DNA of 41,819 nucleotides from Desulfatitalea sp. BRH_c12. GTDB lineage: Bacteria > Desulfobacterota > Desulfobacteria > Desulfobacterales > Desulfosarcinaceae. The stretch spans positions 1 through 41,819 of the forward strand of contig LADR01000027.1 of the NCBI GenBank assembly GCA_000961655.1, written 5' to 3'. This document shows positions 1-8,846 of the stretch, piece after piece; position 1 is the stretch's first letter; the number at the start of each line of letters is the position of its first letter. The position numbers were made by a program, and so were the translations under genes. The notes beneath the pieces are model-generated. The model ran no database searches. It was not told the DNA's origin and worked only from the letters and a program-made list of their open reading frames with translations.

Positions 1-199
1 GGGCGTGTTGTCCGCGCCACACGCCATTTCGCTCAAGTGAGACTAAAGGTGTGCGTGGGGTCGGGCCGCAAACTCGCTGGCGCTCAAACAGTGCGGCCCA
101 AACACCCTACGCACACCTAAGTCTCACTAAAGCTCATGGCTGACTGTGGCGCGGACAACACGCCCGGCTCACCTCACTACGTGCCAATCCCGAAAGTTG
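1..199. repeat. R1 palindromic repeat, copy 1 (left end outside the window)
   Basis: This is a nested long palindrome. The outer arms at 1-21 and 145-165 are perfectly complementary over 21 bp (core TTGTCCGCGCCACA). A middle arm pair (about 38-57 with 110-128) carries the motif GTGAGACT, and an inner pair at 63-70 and 92-99 is GGGCCGCA/TGCGGCCC. The right end is CCCGAAAGTTG (189-199), the terminal motif shared with the copies at 12097 and 14239. There is no coding capacity. It lies just beyond the 3' end of the ycgN-like gene. The left terminus lies before the window. Confidence 0.85.
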
Positions 200-256
200 C
201 GTTAATTATCTGGAATCGTCGCTCAGGCTGTAGAGGCGAACCTAAACCATAATCAC

Positions 257-715
257 CTATGGTCTTTCCTTCATGCAGAAATTTTCCAGATCGTCGGGGT
301 GCACGAAGCGCGATGAAATGGTCCGATGGCGCACAGATATACCGGCTGTGTGAACCGACTCCGGGTCGCCGCTGATCAACGGGTGCCAGGCGGGCAGTTC
401 CTTGCCTTCAGCCACCAGTCGATAAGCGCAGGTTCGTGGCATCCAGCGCAACGAGATAATGTTGTCCGGTCGCAGCGCGATACAATCAGGAATGAGAATA
501 TGGCGCAGATCATAATCTGTGCAACGGCAGGTATCGCCGTCGAGCAAAGGGCAAGCCACCCACGTATAATAAACCTTTCCCGTGGTGGGATTTTTGAGTT
601 TTTCGAGGCAGCAGCGTCCACACCCGTCGCACAAGGATTCCCATTGCCCGGGGGTGAGCTGGTCCAGGGTTTTGTGCCGCCAAAAAGGATCGGCTGAATT
701 GGGCGCGAATTGCAT
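257..715 (-). CDS. YcgN-type (UPF0260) CxxCxxCC-family protein
   Basis: The 152-residue product matches the YcgN/UPF0260 family of small cytoplasmic proteins of unknown function related to the CxxCxxCC Zn/Fe-cluster group. Visible marks are the N-terminal FWRHKTLDQLTPGQWE stretch, the cysteine motif CDGCGRCCLEK, the CPLLDGDTCRCTDY block, and the conserved C-terminal half with WMPRTCAYRL and W-HPLISGDP. The start is placed at the ATG of MQFAPNS, because the open frame upstream runs into repeat R2 and shows no family similarity. No strong Shine-Dalgarno sequence is visible. The gene stands alone between repeat R1 (3' side) and repeat R2 (5' side). Metal binding is inferred from the cysteines; the biochemical role is unknown. 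Confidence 0.88.
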   Translation of the reverse strand: MQFAPNSADPFWRHKTLDQLTPGQWESLCDGCGRCCLEKLKNPTTGKVYYTWVACPLLDGDTCRCTDYDLRHILIPDCIALRPDNIISLRWMPRTCAYRLVAEGKELPAWHPLISGDPESVHTAGISVRHRTISSRFVHPDDLENFCMKERP

Positions 716-769
716 GGCGCTCAAGATATCAGGCGCGCGCGCTATGTCAAGGCTTGCATGCTGCGCGCA

Positions 770-1045
770 CAGGTAACCGCATTTGCGTATGGGCGGCATT
801 TCAGAAATGGAACAGCGGGGGCCGAACCTTGTGTTCGCCCGGTGCGAAAACGTCGGTCGATCCCTGGGGCGAACGGACACCTTGGTCCCGATGCCCGCTG
901 TCGGGGCGACCGGCGAAGCCCTGAATTGGGATCATCGCCCAAAATGGCGCGGCCATATTCTCCCGCACCTATGATTGCCTGGTGTGGTGGCCTTGCACCT
1001 GCGCCGGGCGGTCGCCCCTACAGGTGGAAGCCCTCATGACCGTCG
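770..1045 (+). repeat. R2 MITE-like repeat, copy 1 (right end degenerate)
   Basis: It begins CAGGTAACCGCATTTG (770-785), one base shorter than the terminal repeat of the intact copy at 14444. It keeps the order of internal blocks: TGGAACA, CGAACCTTGTG, GGGGCGA-GGACACC, GGGGCGACCGGCG, TGGCGCGGCC, CTCCCGCACC, TGATTGCCTGG and GTCGCCCCTACAGGTGG. The right inverted repeat cannot be recognised, so the end coordinate is approximate. The short open frames inside (710-1039, 783-974) are products of the repeat and are not genes. Confidence 0.75.
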
Positions 1046-1126
1046 GACACCTGCATTTTTGACACATCGCAAGACGGCCCTTACGTTGATGCATCTTTCA
1101 ACAGCCTGCTAGGGAGAAAGTGGGTT

Positions 1127-1972
1127 ATGAAAAAGCAGATAATCATCGTCGTTATCATTTTGACGGTTATGGCTGCCGGGTGCCGGTCCCTTTTGGGTAA
1201 AGACTCGTTGAGATTGTACGATCTTGAAGCGGATCGTACGTGGGTTGGCGAAGAGGCGCTCGACCGGTTGCGTGAAACCCGTATTGTCGTGGTCGGCGAG
1301 CAGCACACCAATGCGGCCCATCATCGGGCCCAACTGGCGGTTGTCCAGGCGCTGCACCAAGCAGGGAAGGAAATCGCCATCGGTTTGGAGATGTTCCGCC
1401 ATGAAAGCCAGGCCGATCTGGAACGGTGGGTAGCAGGCGCGATCGAGGAGCCGGACTTCAAGACTGTCTACTTGGACAATTGGAATTTCGATTGGGACCT
1501 TTACCGGCCGATCTTCTTGTATGCCCGCCAGCAAAACATTCCTATGCTGGGGTTGAATGTGCCTCGCAACTTGTCCAGCCAGGTCGCCCACCATGGTTTC
1601 AAGTCGCTTTCAGACGAACAGAGGGCGGGATTGCACGCGGTGGTCTGTGACGTCACGCCGCAGTACCGCGAGTTTATCCGCCAGGCCTACGGTGCCCATG
1701 CGCACGGGGCCATGCAGTTTGAAAACTTCTGCGAAGCGCAGCTGCTGTGGGATGTGTCCATGGCCAAAAATGCAGTCGATTATCTCAATGCGCATCCGGA
1801 AGCGACCCTGGTCGTGTTGGCCGGTAGCGGTCATGCGCGCAAGATGGGCATCCCCACGCAGGTGCAGAAACTGAGCGACTTGCCGGTGGTCGTGCTTTTG
1901 CCGGAAACCCATGGAATTTTCGAAGCGGACAACACCTCCGAGACGGATGCCGACTACCTGATCCGGCCCTGA
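1127..1972 (+). CDS. ChaN-like lipoprotein (haem-binding uptake/Tiki superfamily)
   Basis: This 281-residue protein has an N-terminal lipoprotein signal: Lys-rich MKKQ, a hydrophobic stretch, then a lipobox ending AAGC with the lipidated Cys at residue 19. The mature part matches the ChaN/PF04187 fold. It shows VVGEQHTN near residue 60, GLEMFRHESQ, the DNWNFDWDLYRPIFLYARQQNIPMLGLN region (described by its first and last motifs: a Trp-rich acidic strand, then a Gly-Leu-Asn turn) and LAGSGHARKMGIP near the C-terminus. Campylobacter ChaN binds haem and the related Tiki proteins are metallopeptidases; which role applies here is unknown. A purine-rich AGGGAGAAAG lies upstream of the ATG. The gene is monocistronic, downstream of an R2 repeat, and the protein is probably outer-membrane anchored facing the periplasm. 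Confidence 0.85.
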   Translation: MKKQIIIVVIILTVMAAGCRSLLGKDSLRLYDLEADRTWVGEEALDRLRETRIVVVGEQHTNAAHHRAQLAVVQALHQAGKEIAIGLEMFRHESQADLERWVAGAIEEPDFKTVYLDNWNFDWDLYRPIFLYARQQNIPMLGLNVPRNLSSQVAHHGFKSLSDEQRAGLHAVVCDVTPQYREFIRQAYGAHAHGAMQFENFCEAQLLWDVSMAKNAVDYLNAHPEATLVVLAGSGHARKMGIPTQVQKLSDLPVVVLLPETHGIFEADNTSETDADYLIRP

Positions 1973-2073
1973 TCGATCGGCTCATGCCTGGTGCGAAACG
2001 TTTCCGCGCGGCTGCAAACGCCCCGGCGTTCTGCGCGGTAGTACGCTCTGTGCAGGGCGGGGAGCCGAATATC

Positions 2074-2814
2074 CTATTCGGACCGGCGGCGTATCACGGG
2101 TTGAATCCAGCGGTTGTTCGCGCCTTCATAAAACCATTTGTCGGGGAAACCGCTGCGGCGGATGAAGGTAGGATTTTTAGACCAATCGATCAGCTTCTCA
2201 TAGGCTTCCTGAATTTTGAGAAAAGCACGCGCGTCCCCGCCCAGATCGGGATGGTGCTTTTTCACTTGGCGGCGGTACGCCTGTTTGATGCAGCCGTGCA
2301 TGTTGGCCGCGGTCAGTTCATCCGGACGAAGCTCCAGAACGATCAGGTTGCTTGCGCGTACGGACGGCAGGGCGAAAGAGACCGGAATGACGCGCTCTTT
2401 GGCTGCCACGGGCTTTCCGGCGTGATCCAGCAACCGTTGGGAGGCCAGGTAGCGCTTGTTGGTTCGGTTTCTCTCATTCCACCATTGGGTTCCCAGCATG
2501 TTGGACAAATCGCAAAAATCGTCGACCGGTTTTTTGACGGATGAACGGGGCAGCATATAGCTGAAAATCTGCTCACGGTCGTATGGCAGCACATCCATGA
2601 CGATGGCAAAATCCGTGAAATAGAAGGTGGCGTAGCGCGTATTCAGTGCGCGCAGCAATCCCGTCCGTCGATTGAGCGATGCCAGCAGCTGCTGTCTGCA
2701 AGCCATGGCGCAGTAGCGCCGGTGGCGTTTGGGCAGTTCACCGCCGCAGGCCAGGCACGTGCGGCGCGGTGCGGTATTAGGTACCGGCAGCATCTGGTGA
2801 TCGGCATTGAGCAT
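2074..2814 (-). CDS. J-domain protein with N-terminal zinc-finger-like motif
   Basis: The 246-residue protein has a C-terminal J domain: a helix with QAYRRQVKKH, the diagnostic HPD at residues 188-190 followed by LGG, and helix III with FLKIQEAYEKLIDW. DnaJ-type domains stimulate Hsp70 ATPase activity. The N-terminus has CLACGG...YCAMAC, four cysteines at 20, 23, 35 and 39 that look like a small zinc finger. The region between (about 55-165) matches nothing I recognise. A good Shine-Dalgarno (GGAGGGG) lies 8-9 bases before the ATG. No Gly/Phe-rich linker or DnaJ central zinc domain is present, so this is a specialised type III co-chaperone rather than DnaJ itself. Substrate unknown. Confidence 0.82.
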   Translation of the reverse strand: MLNADHQMLPVPNTAPRRTCLACGGELPKRHRRYCAMACRQQLLASLNRRTGLLRALNTRYATFYFTDFAIVMDVLPYDREQIFSYMLPRSSVKKPVDDFCDLSNMLGTQWWNERNRTNKRYLASQRLLDHAGKPVAAKERVIPVSFALPSVRASNLIVLELRPDELTAANMHGCIKQAYRRQVKKHHPDLGGDARAFLKIQEAYEKLIDWSKNPTFIRRSGFPDKWFYEGANNRWIQPVIRRRSE

Positions 2815-2972
2815 TTAACACCCCTCCGGGACGACTCGGATCCCGGTCAAATGAGTGAGGAATGAGGCATTCGACCCCGGGACGGTCTCACCCGCACTAT
2901 CCAAGCGAATTGAAAAAGCACTTTATGATTCCAATCCCTCGGTCATTTGTCAAGGCGGGTTGGACCCTTGTC
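2815..2972. other. Intergenic spacer between DnaJ-like gene and R2 copy 2
   Basis: Apart from the Shine-Dalgarno of the minus-strand J-domain gene, nothing is recognisable here. The short open frames crossing it have no ribosome site and run into the repeat. Confidence 0.5.
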
Positions 2973-3185
2973 CGGGGTAACCGCATTTGCGTATGGGCCG
3001 CACTAATGAAATGGAACATCGTTTTTCTTGGTCGAACCATGTGTACGCGCGGTGCGGAGATGTCCGTTGATACCCGGGGCGAATGGACACCTTGATGGTC
3101 GCCAGGCTTATGGTAGCTTTGCTCCCGCACCGGGCGACCGCCGGTCGCCCCACAGGTGGAACCCCTTGCGATAAAACGGTGAAAA
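2973..3185 (+). repeat. R2 MITE-like repeat, copy 2 (internally deleted)
   Basis: It starts CGGGGTAACCGCATTTG (2973-2989), differing from the intact terminus at one position. It then follows the R2 order (TGGGCCGCA, ATGGAACATCGTT, GGGGCGAATGGACACC, CTCCCGCACCGGGCGACC, CCACAGGTGGAACCCC). It lacks the central block of roughly 70-100 bp present in copies 1 and 3. The right terminal repeat is not recognisable, so the end is approximate. About 175 bp of unremarkable DNA follow before the next gene. Confidence 0.75.
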
Positions 3186-3360
3186 GGGTTCGGGCACGGT
3201 CAGCAGGAAGATATGGTTTCTCACCGACGGTACCCAATGGGGTGTTTTTAACGCTCAAACTGCAGGAAATCCTGTATTCCTAATTCTACCGGGCCGGGGT
3301 ATGTATCATAAGTTCTTAAATTATTCGCCAATTTCTTAAATACTTCGCCTAAAAGGAATA

Positions 3361-3549
3361 ATGCCATTGAAGATAATAATTAAGTGCGCATGGTGTCAGC
3401 TACTCATGGGGACCAAACACAGTGACACTTGGAAGAGTACAGCCCCGCCCGTGACCCACACAATATGCCCGTCTTGCCTCAAAAAGGTATCAGACACGTT
3501 ACCCTTGACGCGTTTGGACCAAATCGCTCCGCCACGACCTGCGGTTTAG
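3361..3549 (+). CDS. Small CxxC...CxxC protein, putative zinc-binding
   Basis: This 62-residue protein begins MPLKIIIKCAWCQLLMG and has a second pair of cysteines in VTHTICPSCLKK, giving Cys 9, 12, 36 and 39. Small proteins of this pattern (CAWC-x-x-MG followed by TH-ICP-C) are common in anaerobic Proteobacteria, often near signalling genes; the function is unknown and zinc binding is inferred. An AAAAGGAAT Shine-Dalgarno lies directly before the ATG. The gene is co-oriented with the hybrid histidine kinase about 310 bases downstream. The last 20 residues look like low-conservation tail. Confidence 0.7.
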   Translation: MPLKIIIKCAWCQLLMGTKHSDTWKSTAPPVTHTICPSCLKKVSDTLPLTRLDQIAPPRPAV

Positions 3550-3862
3550 ACTCTCGGTCTTACTTTCAGCCCGGTCTCTTTTCTCACCCACCCTGATCCG
3601 GGGAATATTTTTGTGTACATGTTACAGTCCATTGTCTCGGGAAAATGATCCATCACCCAGCCAAAGCATTGATCTCACCGCAATACGTTTTTACTGTATC
3701 ACGGCGCACGCGCGGCGACGGCAAAGATGTTTTACGGGTTCATCACGTTTTAACGTTCGAGTCAAACCTATTGAATTTGATAGTGGATCCACATGATATT
3801 CTTAAAGGCGTCCGTTGCAACTTGACCTGCCGTGCTAAAGCGAACAGACGACTCATGGTGCC
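3550..3862. other. Intergenic region before the hybrid kinase
   Basis: Two overlapping short open frames (3611-3796 and 3645-3866) lack ribosome sites and recognisable protein character. No clear promoter hexamers or hairpin were found. It probably holds the kinase promoter, but nothing specific can be pointed to. Confidence 0.45.
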
Positions 3863-6454
3863 ATGATGTTATACGAAGATTTCATCTATCCCGCCGATGC
3901 GAATAAATCCCGCGAACAACTGCTCCAGGAACTGGCCGTCTTGCGGGCCAACCGCCAATCAGGATCGGAAGCCGGGGCCGCATTGAGAGGGATTACCTGG
4001 GAAACCTTGAAGACTTTCGAAACGATCTATCGCAATGCCCCCGTGGGATTGTGCGTGTTGGATACCGATCTGCGCTATGTGCGCGTCAACGACCGTCTGG
4101 CAGCCATGACTGGCCTTGCGGTCGAAGCGCACATCGGCCGCACGGTTGCTGAAATCGTTCCGGATCTTTCAGCGGTGGCTGAACCAATGATGCGCCAGGT
4201 GATTCAAACCAGCCTTCCGGTACTCGGCGTCGAGGCGACGGGACGGACCGCGGCTGAGCCGGACATTCTTCGCACGTGGGTCTCGAACTGGGAGCCATTG
4301 AAAAACGCCGCCGGCACGGTCGTCGGTCTCAATGGGGTCATCCTGGAGATTACGGCGCAAAAGAGAGCCGAGGAGAATCTGCGTCAGCGAACCGCCGTGC
4401 TCGAGGGCATTAACCGGCTTTTCCAAAAAGCGTTGACCTGCCGGACCGAAGAGGAATTGAGCACTGTATGCCTGCGCGTAGCGCAAGCGGTCACCTCCAG
4501 CGCGTTCGGCTTTATCGCGGAATTGAACGATCAGAATCGTTTGAACGATCTGCGGATCAGTGATGCGGGCCTTGCGGTCTGCCGGATTGCATCGCCGGGC
4601 GACCGGCACGGCGTGACAGACGGATTTCCAATATACGGTCTCTACGGGCAGGTGGTGAGGGAGGGCAAGGGTTTCTACACCAACACGCCGGACGCTCACC
4701 CTGCATACGTCGGGTTGCCTCCAAACCATCCGCCGCTGCTCTCTTTTCTGGGAATGCCACTGGTTCATGACGACACGGTGGTGGGTGTTGTGGCACTGGC
4801 CAACCGACCGGGCGGCTACGGCGCGAAGGATTTGGAAGCATTGGAAATGCTGGCGCCGGCCATCGTTCAAGTGTTTCTGAATCAGCGGGCCGAGGCGCGA
4901 TCGCGCGCGGCCGAGGCGCGTTATCGCCGGATCATCGAGACCGCCGACGAGGGGATCTGGATTATCGATCATGAGCACAAGACCCTCTTTGCCAACACCA
5001 AGATGGCAGCGATGCTCGGTTGCAGTGTGGAAGCGTTGTCTGAAGGCTCGTTGTTCGATTTTATGGATGCACAAGGCCAATCGCTGGCCCGACAATATAT
5101 TGAACGCCGTCGGACAGGCATCGCCGAGCAGCATGATTTCAAGTTCAAGCGCAAGGATGGCTCAGATCTGTGGGCGTTGATTTCCACCAATCCTATTTTT
5201 GACGATAGCGGGCGCTATCAAGGCGCTTTGGCCATGCTCACCGACATCACGGATCGCAAGAAAATGGAGCAGTCGCTGCGGGAACTCACCGAGAGTCTGG
5301 AGCAGCGTGTGGCTGAACGGACCGAACTGGTCAAGGCGCGCTCAAAGCAGTTGCAGGCCCTGGCAGTAGAGCTGATCGCGGCCGAAGAACAGGAGCGCCA
5401 GCGGATTGCCGATTTCCTGCATGATGATCTGCAACAAATTCTGGCCTCGGCACGTATACAAGTGCAGCTGGCCGCTGAAAATTTATCCTTCGAGCCCATG
5501 CTGGTCAATGTGGAGCGGATGCTGGCCGAGTCGATCGCCAAATCGCGCCGCTTGTCGCACGACCTGAGTCCCGTGGTCTTGAACCATTCCGGTCTGATCG
5601 CTGCTTTGCAGTGGCTTTTCCGGCAGATGTTCGAGCAGTTCGGGCTGAATGTCCAGTTTGAACTGGGCGCAGAGCGGCCCTTTGAAAGTGCGCCCTTGAA
5701 GATTTTCCTGTTCCGCGCCGTGCAGGAACTGTTGTTCAACATCGTCAAGCACGCCGGCGTGAAAAGCGCCCGCGTCGCCCTTTCCACCACCACCACCAGT
5801 CTGATCGTCACGGTGAGCGATGTGGGACGGGGGTTCGATCCCGATTTTTTGGATACGTTCACTCCGTCGCCCGGTTTAGGCCTGTTGAGCTTGCGCGAGC
5901 GTGCCAGCTATATTGGAGGCCGTTTGGCCATCGAGAGTGCCGCAGGGCGCGGCAGCCGCTTCACGTTGACCGTTCCGCTCAAATTGGTGAATGCTGCTGA
6001 GCCGCAAGGGCACGACGCCGCCGCCCATCCGCGCCCTATGCTCGCGGAGCCTGCGCTGTCCGAGGAAATAGGGCCCATCCGCGTCATTTTTGCCGATGAC
6101 CACAAAGTGATGCGCAAAGGGTTGATCATGTTGATTGCCGCCCAACCCGATATTCAGGTGGTGGGTGAAGCTTCCAATGGACGGGAGGCGCTCGATCTTG
6201 CCCGCCAGCTCCGACCGGATGTGGTCGTGATGGATGTTTCCATGCCGGTGATGGACGGTATCGAGGCCACCCGGCGTATCAAGGCCGAAGTGCCCGACGT
6301 GCGCGTTATCGGGCTGTCCATGTACGAAGACGACCAGCTCGCGCGCACGATGCATCTGGCGGGGGCGGAGACTTTCGTGAGCAAATCAGCCTCGTCGGCC
6401 AAACTGCTCAAGGCGCTTTATGGGACAACCGGATCCAGACAGGCTGCCCGTTGA
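3863..6454 (+). CDS. Hybrid sensor histidine kinase, PAS-GAF-PAS-HisKA_3-HATPase-receiver
   Basis: This 863-residue soluble protein has no membrane segment. Domain order: PAS (about 52-165), GAF (about 185-345), second PAS (about 350-470), a short coiled coil (470-505), and a NarX/DegS-type dimerisation domain with phospho-acceptor His520 in DFLHDDLQQ. The HATPase domain follows, with N-box Asn626 ([10 protein letters not shown]), G-box DVGRG (653-657) and [10 protein letters not shown]. The C-terminus is a receiver: acidic pair Asp745-Asp746, phospho-acceptor Asp791 ([12 protein letters not shown]) and Lys841. The receiver resembles NarL/FixJ-type regulators but stops after the receiver fold, with no DNA-binding helix-turn-helix. 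It probably passes phosphate on through a separate regulator or acts by protein contact. The start has no obvious Shine-Dalgarno; a second ATG follows at once. The signal is unknown; the GAF domain suggests a small cytosolic ligand. Confidence 0.92.
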   Translation: MMLYEDFIYPADANKSREQLLQELAVLRANRQSGSEAGAALRGITWETLKTFETIYRNAPVGLCVLDTDLRYVRVNDRLAAMTGLAVEAHIGRTVAEIVPDLSAVAEPMMRQVIQTSLPVLGVEATGRTAAEPDILRTWVSNWEPLKNAAGTVVGLNGVILEITAQKRAEENLRQRTAVLEGINRLFQKALTCRTEEELSTVCLRVAQAVTSSAFGFIAELNDQNRLNDLRISDAGLAVCRIASPGDRHGVTDGFPIYGLYGQVVREGKGFYTNTPDAHPAYVGLPPNHPPLLSFLGMPLVHDDTVVGVVALANRPGGYGAKDLEALEMLAPAIVQVFLNQRAEARSRAAEARYRRIIETADEGIWIIDHEHKTLFANTKMAAMLGCSVEALSEGSLFDFMDAQGQSLARQYIERRRTGIAEQHDFKFKRKDGSDLWALISTNPIFDDSGRYQGALAMLTDITDRKKMEQSLRELTESLEQRVAERTELVKARSKQLQALAVELIAAEEQERQRIADFLHDDLQQILASARIQVQLAAENLSFEPMLVNVERMLAESIAKSRRLSHDLSPVVLNHSGLIAALQWLFRQMFEQFGLNVQFELGAERPFESAPLKIFLFRAVQELLFNIVKHAGVKSARVALSTTTTSLIVTVSDVGRGFDPDFLDTFTPSPGLGLLSLRERASYIGGRLAIESAAGRGSRFTLTVPLKLVNAAEPQGHDAAAHPRPMLAEPALSEEIGPIRVIFADDHKVMRKGLIMLIAAQPDIQVVGEASNGREALDLARQLRPDVVVMDVSMPVMDGIEATRRIKAEVPDVRVIGLSMYEDDQLARTMHLAGAETFVSKSASSAKLLKALYGTTGSRQAAR

Positions 6455-6489
6455 ACCGTTGCGCCGCCATGGCAATCTGGTTATCCAGC

Positions 6490-6558
6490 ACGGAGGAGGT
6501 GATCCGGGTGGGTGGTCCGCGCCACGTCAGCCATGCGATTTAGTGAGGCATAAGGGAT
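6490..6558 (-). repeat. R1 palindromic repeat, half copy
   Basis: The stretch reads GGAGGTGATCCGGGTGGGTG, GTCCGCGCCAC, then GTCAGCCATG and TTTAGTGAGGCATAAGG. This is the reverse complement of the right half of the full copy at 9931-10108, so only one arm remains and no hairpin can form. It lies 35 bases after the kinase stop codon. Confidence 0.75.
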
Positions 6559-6957
6559 AAATAAGACCTGAATACGGTCTATACACTATGGCAAATTCCG
6601 GCGTCCCGTTCTATCGTACAACGAATTGTGGTGCCGTAGTGCCATTATCCTGAAACCGCAATTTGCGAGTTATAGATCTTGTACTGGTTTTCGATATGTT
6701 CTCCATATGGCAACGGGTAGTCAAACTGTCAAAACCGTTTCATGGGTGCCAGCCCTCCTCCCCATGCCCTTTGTTACCAAGCGCGGGATAAACGCGCTTG
6801 CGCCCCGCACTCACCTGTCGAGTCTCTGGCAAAAATCCACCGGTCTTCATAAGAACATGAAGATGTCGGTACTCTTCGGCATCGATTCACTATTTTTGCC
6901 TTCCGGTACCCCGGAAGACCATGAATGTGTCAAGAAATCATTATAAAAGGAGCCTTG
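6559..6957. other. Intergenic region upstream of phaEC
   Basis: No convincing gene: an open frame at 6626-6946 lacks a ribosome site and looks non-coding. A small hairpin CAAGCGCG/CGCGCTTG (6778-6800, 7-base loop) and a shorter TTCCGG/CCGGAA stem near 6903-6918 are present. The phaEC promoter must lie here, but no clear hexamer pair was recognised. Confidence 0.45.
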
Positions 6958-7506
6958 ATGAAAGAAGCAGAAAAAACAACACAGGATGGAATGCCCGGGC
7001 AGCCTTTCTTCGACTATTGGCAGTCCTGGTATGAAAAGGAGTGGAAGCCTTTTTTCAACATGCCGCAATTCGGAATGACGCGCTATTATCAGGAGCACAC
7101 CAACCAGAACATAGACAAATACTATGAACTGCAAGCGATGTTGACCGAATTTTCCAGCCTGCTCTGCCAGCCTATTGAAAAATCGTTCCAAGCTGTCGGC
7201 GCCGACGTTTTCTCAGCAGGCGCGCAGGATGGGAAGGCGGATGCAGGTAAAGCCTATTACTCCAAATGGATCTCCGCGCTGGAAAAAGAGTATATGACGC
7301 TTTTCCGGTCCACTGAATATGTCGGCTGCCTCAACAAAGCCATGAAAACACTCAATGACTTCATTATCTCGCGTCAGACGGTTTTGGAAGATATGCTGAA
7401 GTTGCTGCCCATTCCGACCAACAGCGAGATGGATGGATTGTACAAAGAGCTCTATGAATTGAAAAAGCGTGTACGCAATCTGGAAAAAGAGCAAGTCCAG
7501 CAGTAA
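6958..7506 (+). CDS. phaE: Class III PHA synthase subunit PhaE (short form)
   Basis: This 182-residue protein sits directly upstream of phaC. It has the PhaE hallmarks: an aromatic-rich N-terminus (FFDYWQSWYEKEWKPFFNMP), a helical middle, and a conserved C-terminal coiled coil (ELYELKKRVRNLEKEQ). PhaE has no catalytic residues and forms the active class III synthase complex with PhaC at the granule surface. The start is the ATG at 6958, preceded by AAAAGGAG six bases away; the in-frame upstream codons have no ribosome site. The classical Allochromatium PhaE is around 350 residues, so this is about half-length, apparently lacking much of the variable central part. It is followed by phaC after a 56-base gap. 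Confidence 0.83.
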   Translation: MKEAEKTTQDGMPGQPFFDYWQSWYEKEWKPFFNMPQFGMTRYYQEHTNQNIDKYYELQAMLTEFSSLLCQPIEKSFQAVGADVFSAGAQDGKADAGKAYYSKWISALEKEYMTLFRSTEYVGCLNKAMKTLNDFIISRQTVLEDMLKLLPIPTNSEMDGLYKELYELKKRVRNLEKEQVQQ

Positions 7507-7562
7507 TGATCCAACAACACTACAACCGCCGCCGGAAGGTGGCTGATCGTGGAGGTTCTCAC

Positions 7563-8789
7563 ATGGTCAATTCTCAAACCGCGGTGAACCCTTTTGCAAC
7601 CCGGTTGCTCGAGAAGTTTTCTCACGCGCAGCGCAAAATGCAGGACGGCGCGCGCAATGTTTTGGGATCCCTGGATACCCGCATCGCAGCCACCCCCTGC
7701 GATATCGTTTATACTGAAGACCGCGTCCGGCTCAAGCATTACCGGCCGGTCACCCCGCAACGCGTCAAAACCCCGGTTCTGATTACCTATGCTTTGATCA
7801 ACCGCGAAACCATGCTCGATCTGCAGCCCGGCCGCAGTGTGGTGCGCAGCTTTCTGGATAGGGGCGTGGATGTCTATATGATCGATTGGGGCACGCCCAC
7901 ACGCAAGGACCGCTATCTGACCATCGACGATCATGTCAACGGATACATGGACAGCATGGTCGATGTGGTGCGCCGCAGGACCCATTCCCAGCAGATCAAC
8001 CTGATGGGCATCTGCATGGGCGGCACGTTCAGCGTCATGTATGCGGCGATGCACCCGCACAAGGTCAAGAACCTGGTGACGACCGTATCGCCGACCAACT
8101 TCGACACCGAGCAGGGACTGCTGCATATCTGGTTGCGCGATATGGATGTCGATCATATGATCGAGGCCTTCGGCAACATCCCCGGCGATCTGCTCAATTT
8201 CGCTTTTCTACTGCTTAATCCGGCCCGCCTGATGGTCGACAAATATGTCGGGCTGTTGGACAATATCGAGGACAAAGCCTTCTTGGAGAACTTCGTGCGC
8301 ATGGAAAAGTGGATCTTCGACAGTCCGGATGTGCCCGGAGAGACTTTCCGGCAATTCATGAAAGACTGCTACCAGAAGAACTTGCTGATAAAAAATAAAA
8401 TGAAGCTCGGCGACCGGCGCGTCGATTTGAATAACCTGACCATGCCGCTGCTCAACTTTTATGGCCGCTTCGATCATCTGGTGCCGCCCGAGGCCTGCGA
8501 GCGCCTGGTGGAGGTCGTCCCCAGCAGGGATGCCACCAATATCTGCCTGGATACCGGCCACATCGGAATCTATGTGAGCAGCAAATGCCAGAAAGCATTT
8601 GCTCCCAAAATAGTAGAGTGGTTGACGGAACGGGAGATGCCGCCCAAGCCGAAAAGAAAACCGGAAAAGAAGGTACGTGCGCCCCAGCCGCAAAAGAACC
8701 TGTTTCACGAACAGGTGCCCATGGACATCGGGGCCACCCAGTTGGGTGTCGTCCCATCTGACAATCCTCAGCATGCGCAGAACGTCTGA
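7563..8789 (+). CDS. phaC: Class III poly(3-hydroxyalkanoate) synthase subunit PhaC
   Basis: The 408-residue alpha/beta-hydrolase-type polymerase joins (R)-3-hydroxyacyl-CoA units into polyhydroxyalkanoate. The catalytic triad is visible: Cys151 in the lipase-like box GICMGG, Asp304 in FYGRFDHLVP and His333 in DTGHIG. These lie two residues further along than in the Allochromatium vinosum enzyme. Length and the adjacent phaE place it in class III. The start at 7563 has GGAGG seven bases upstream; an in-frame ATG 57 bases earlier overlaps the phaE stop and has no ribosome site. The C-terminus carries an extra Lys/Pro-rich tail (about residues 360-378, PPKPKRKPEKK) beyond the catalytic domain. 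No reductase or thiolase gene is adjacent, so the monomer source is elsewhere. Confidence 0.93.
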   Translation: MVNSQTAVNPFATRLLEKFSHAQRKMQDGARNVLGSLDTRIAATPCDIVYTEDRVRLKHYRPVTPQRVKTPVLITYALINRETMLDLQPGRSVVRSFLDRGVDVYMIDWGTPTRKDRYLTIDDHVNGYMDSMVDVVRRRTHSQQINLMGICMGGTFSVMYAAMHPHKVKNLVTTVSPTNFDTEQGLLHIWLRDMDVDHMIEAFGNIPGDLLNFAFLLLNPARLMVDKYVGLLDNIEDKAFLENFVRMEKWIFDSPDVPGETFRQFMKDCYQKNLLIKNKMKLGDRRVDLNNLTMPLLNFYGRFDHLVPPEACERLVEVVPSRDATNICLDTGHIGIYVSSKCQKAFAPKIVEWLTEREMPPKPKRKPEKKVRAPQPQKNLFHEQVPMDIGATQLGVVPSDNPQHAQNV

Positions 8790-8812
8790 CGTTCTGTCGT
8801 TGAAGTACTTTT

Positions 8813-8843
8813 AAGTCCTCACGCGCTACGCGCGTGGGGACTT
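8813..8843. terminator. Bidirectional hairpin between convergent phaC and exchanger genes
   Basis: The arms 8813-8826 (AAGTCCTCACGCGC) and 8830-8843 (GCGCGTGGGGACTT) pair over 14 bp with one G-U, around a 3-base loop TAC. It lies 24 bases after the phaC stop and just before the stop codon of the opposing gene. No long T run follows, so intrinsic termination is likely but not certain. Confidence 0.7.
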
Positions 8844-8846
8844 GCC

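Noticed and set aside
710-1039. Open frames at 710-1039 and 783-974
   Set aside because: They fall within R2 copy 1, without a ribosome site or protein family character.
3611-3866. Two short frames before the hybrid kinase
   Set aside because: Overlapping, no ribosome site, composition not protein-like.
4169-5134. 321-codon minus-strand open frame
   Set aside because: It lies antisense inside the hybrid kinase, whose PAS and GAF domains cover the same bases.
6626-6946. 106-codon frame upstream of phaE
   Set aside because: No Shine-Dalgarno, no recognisable motif, and it ends beside the phaE ribosome site; most likely leader DNA.
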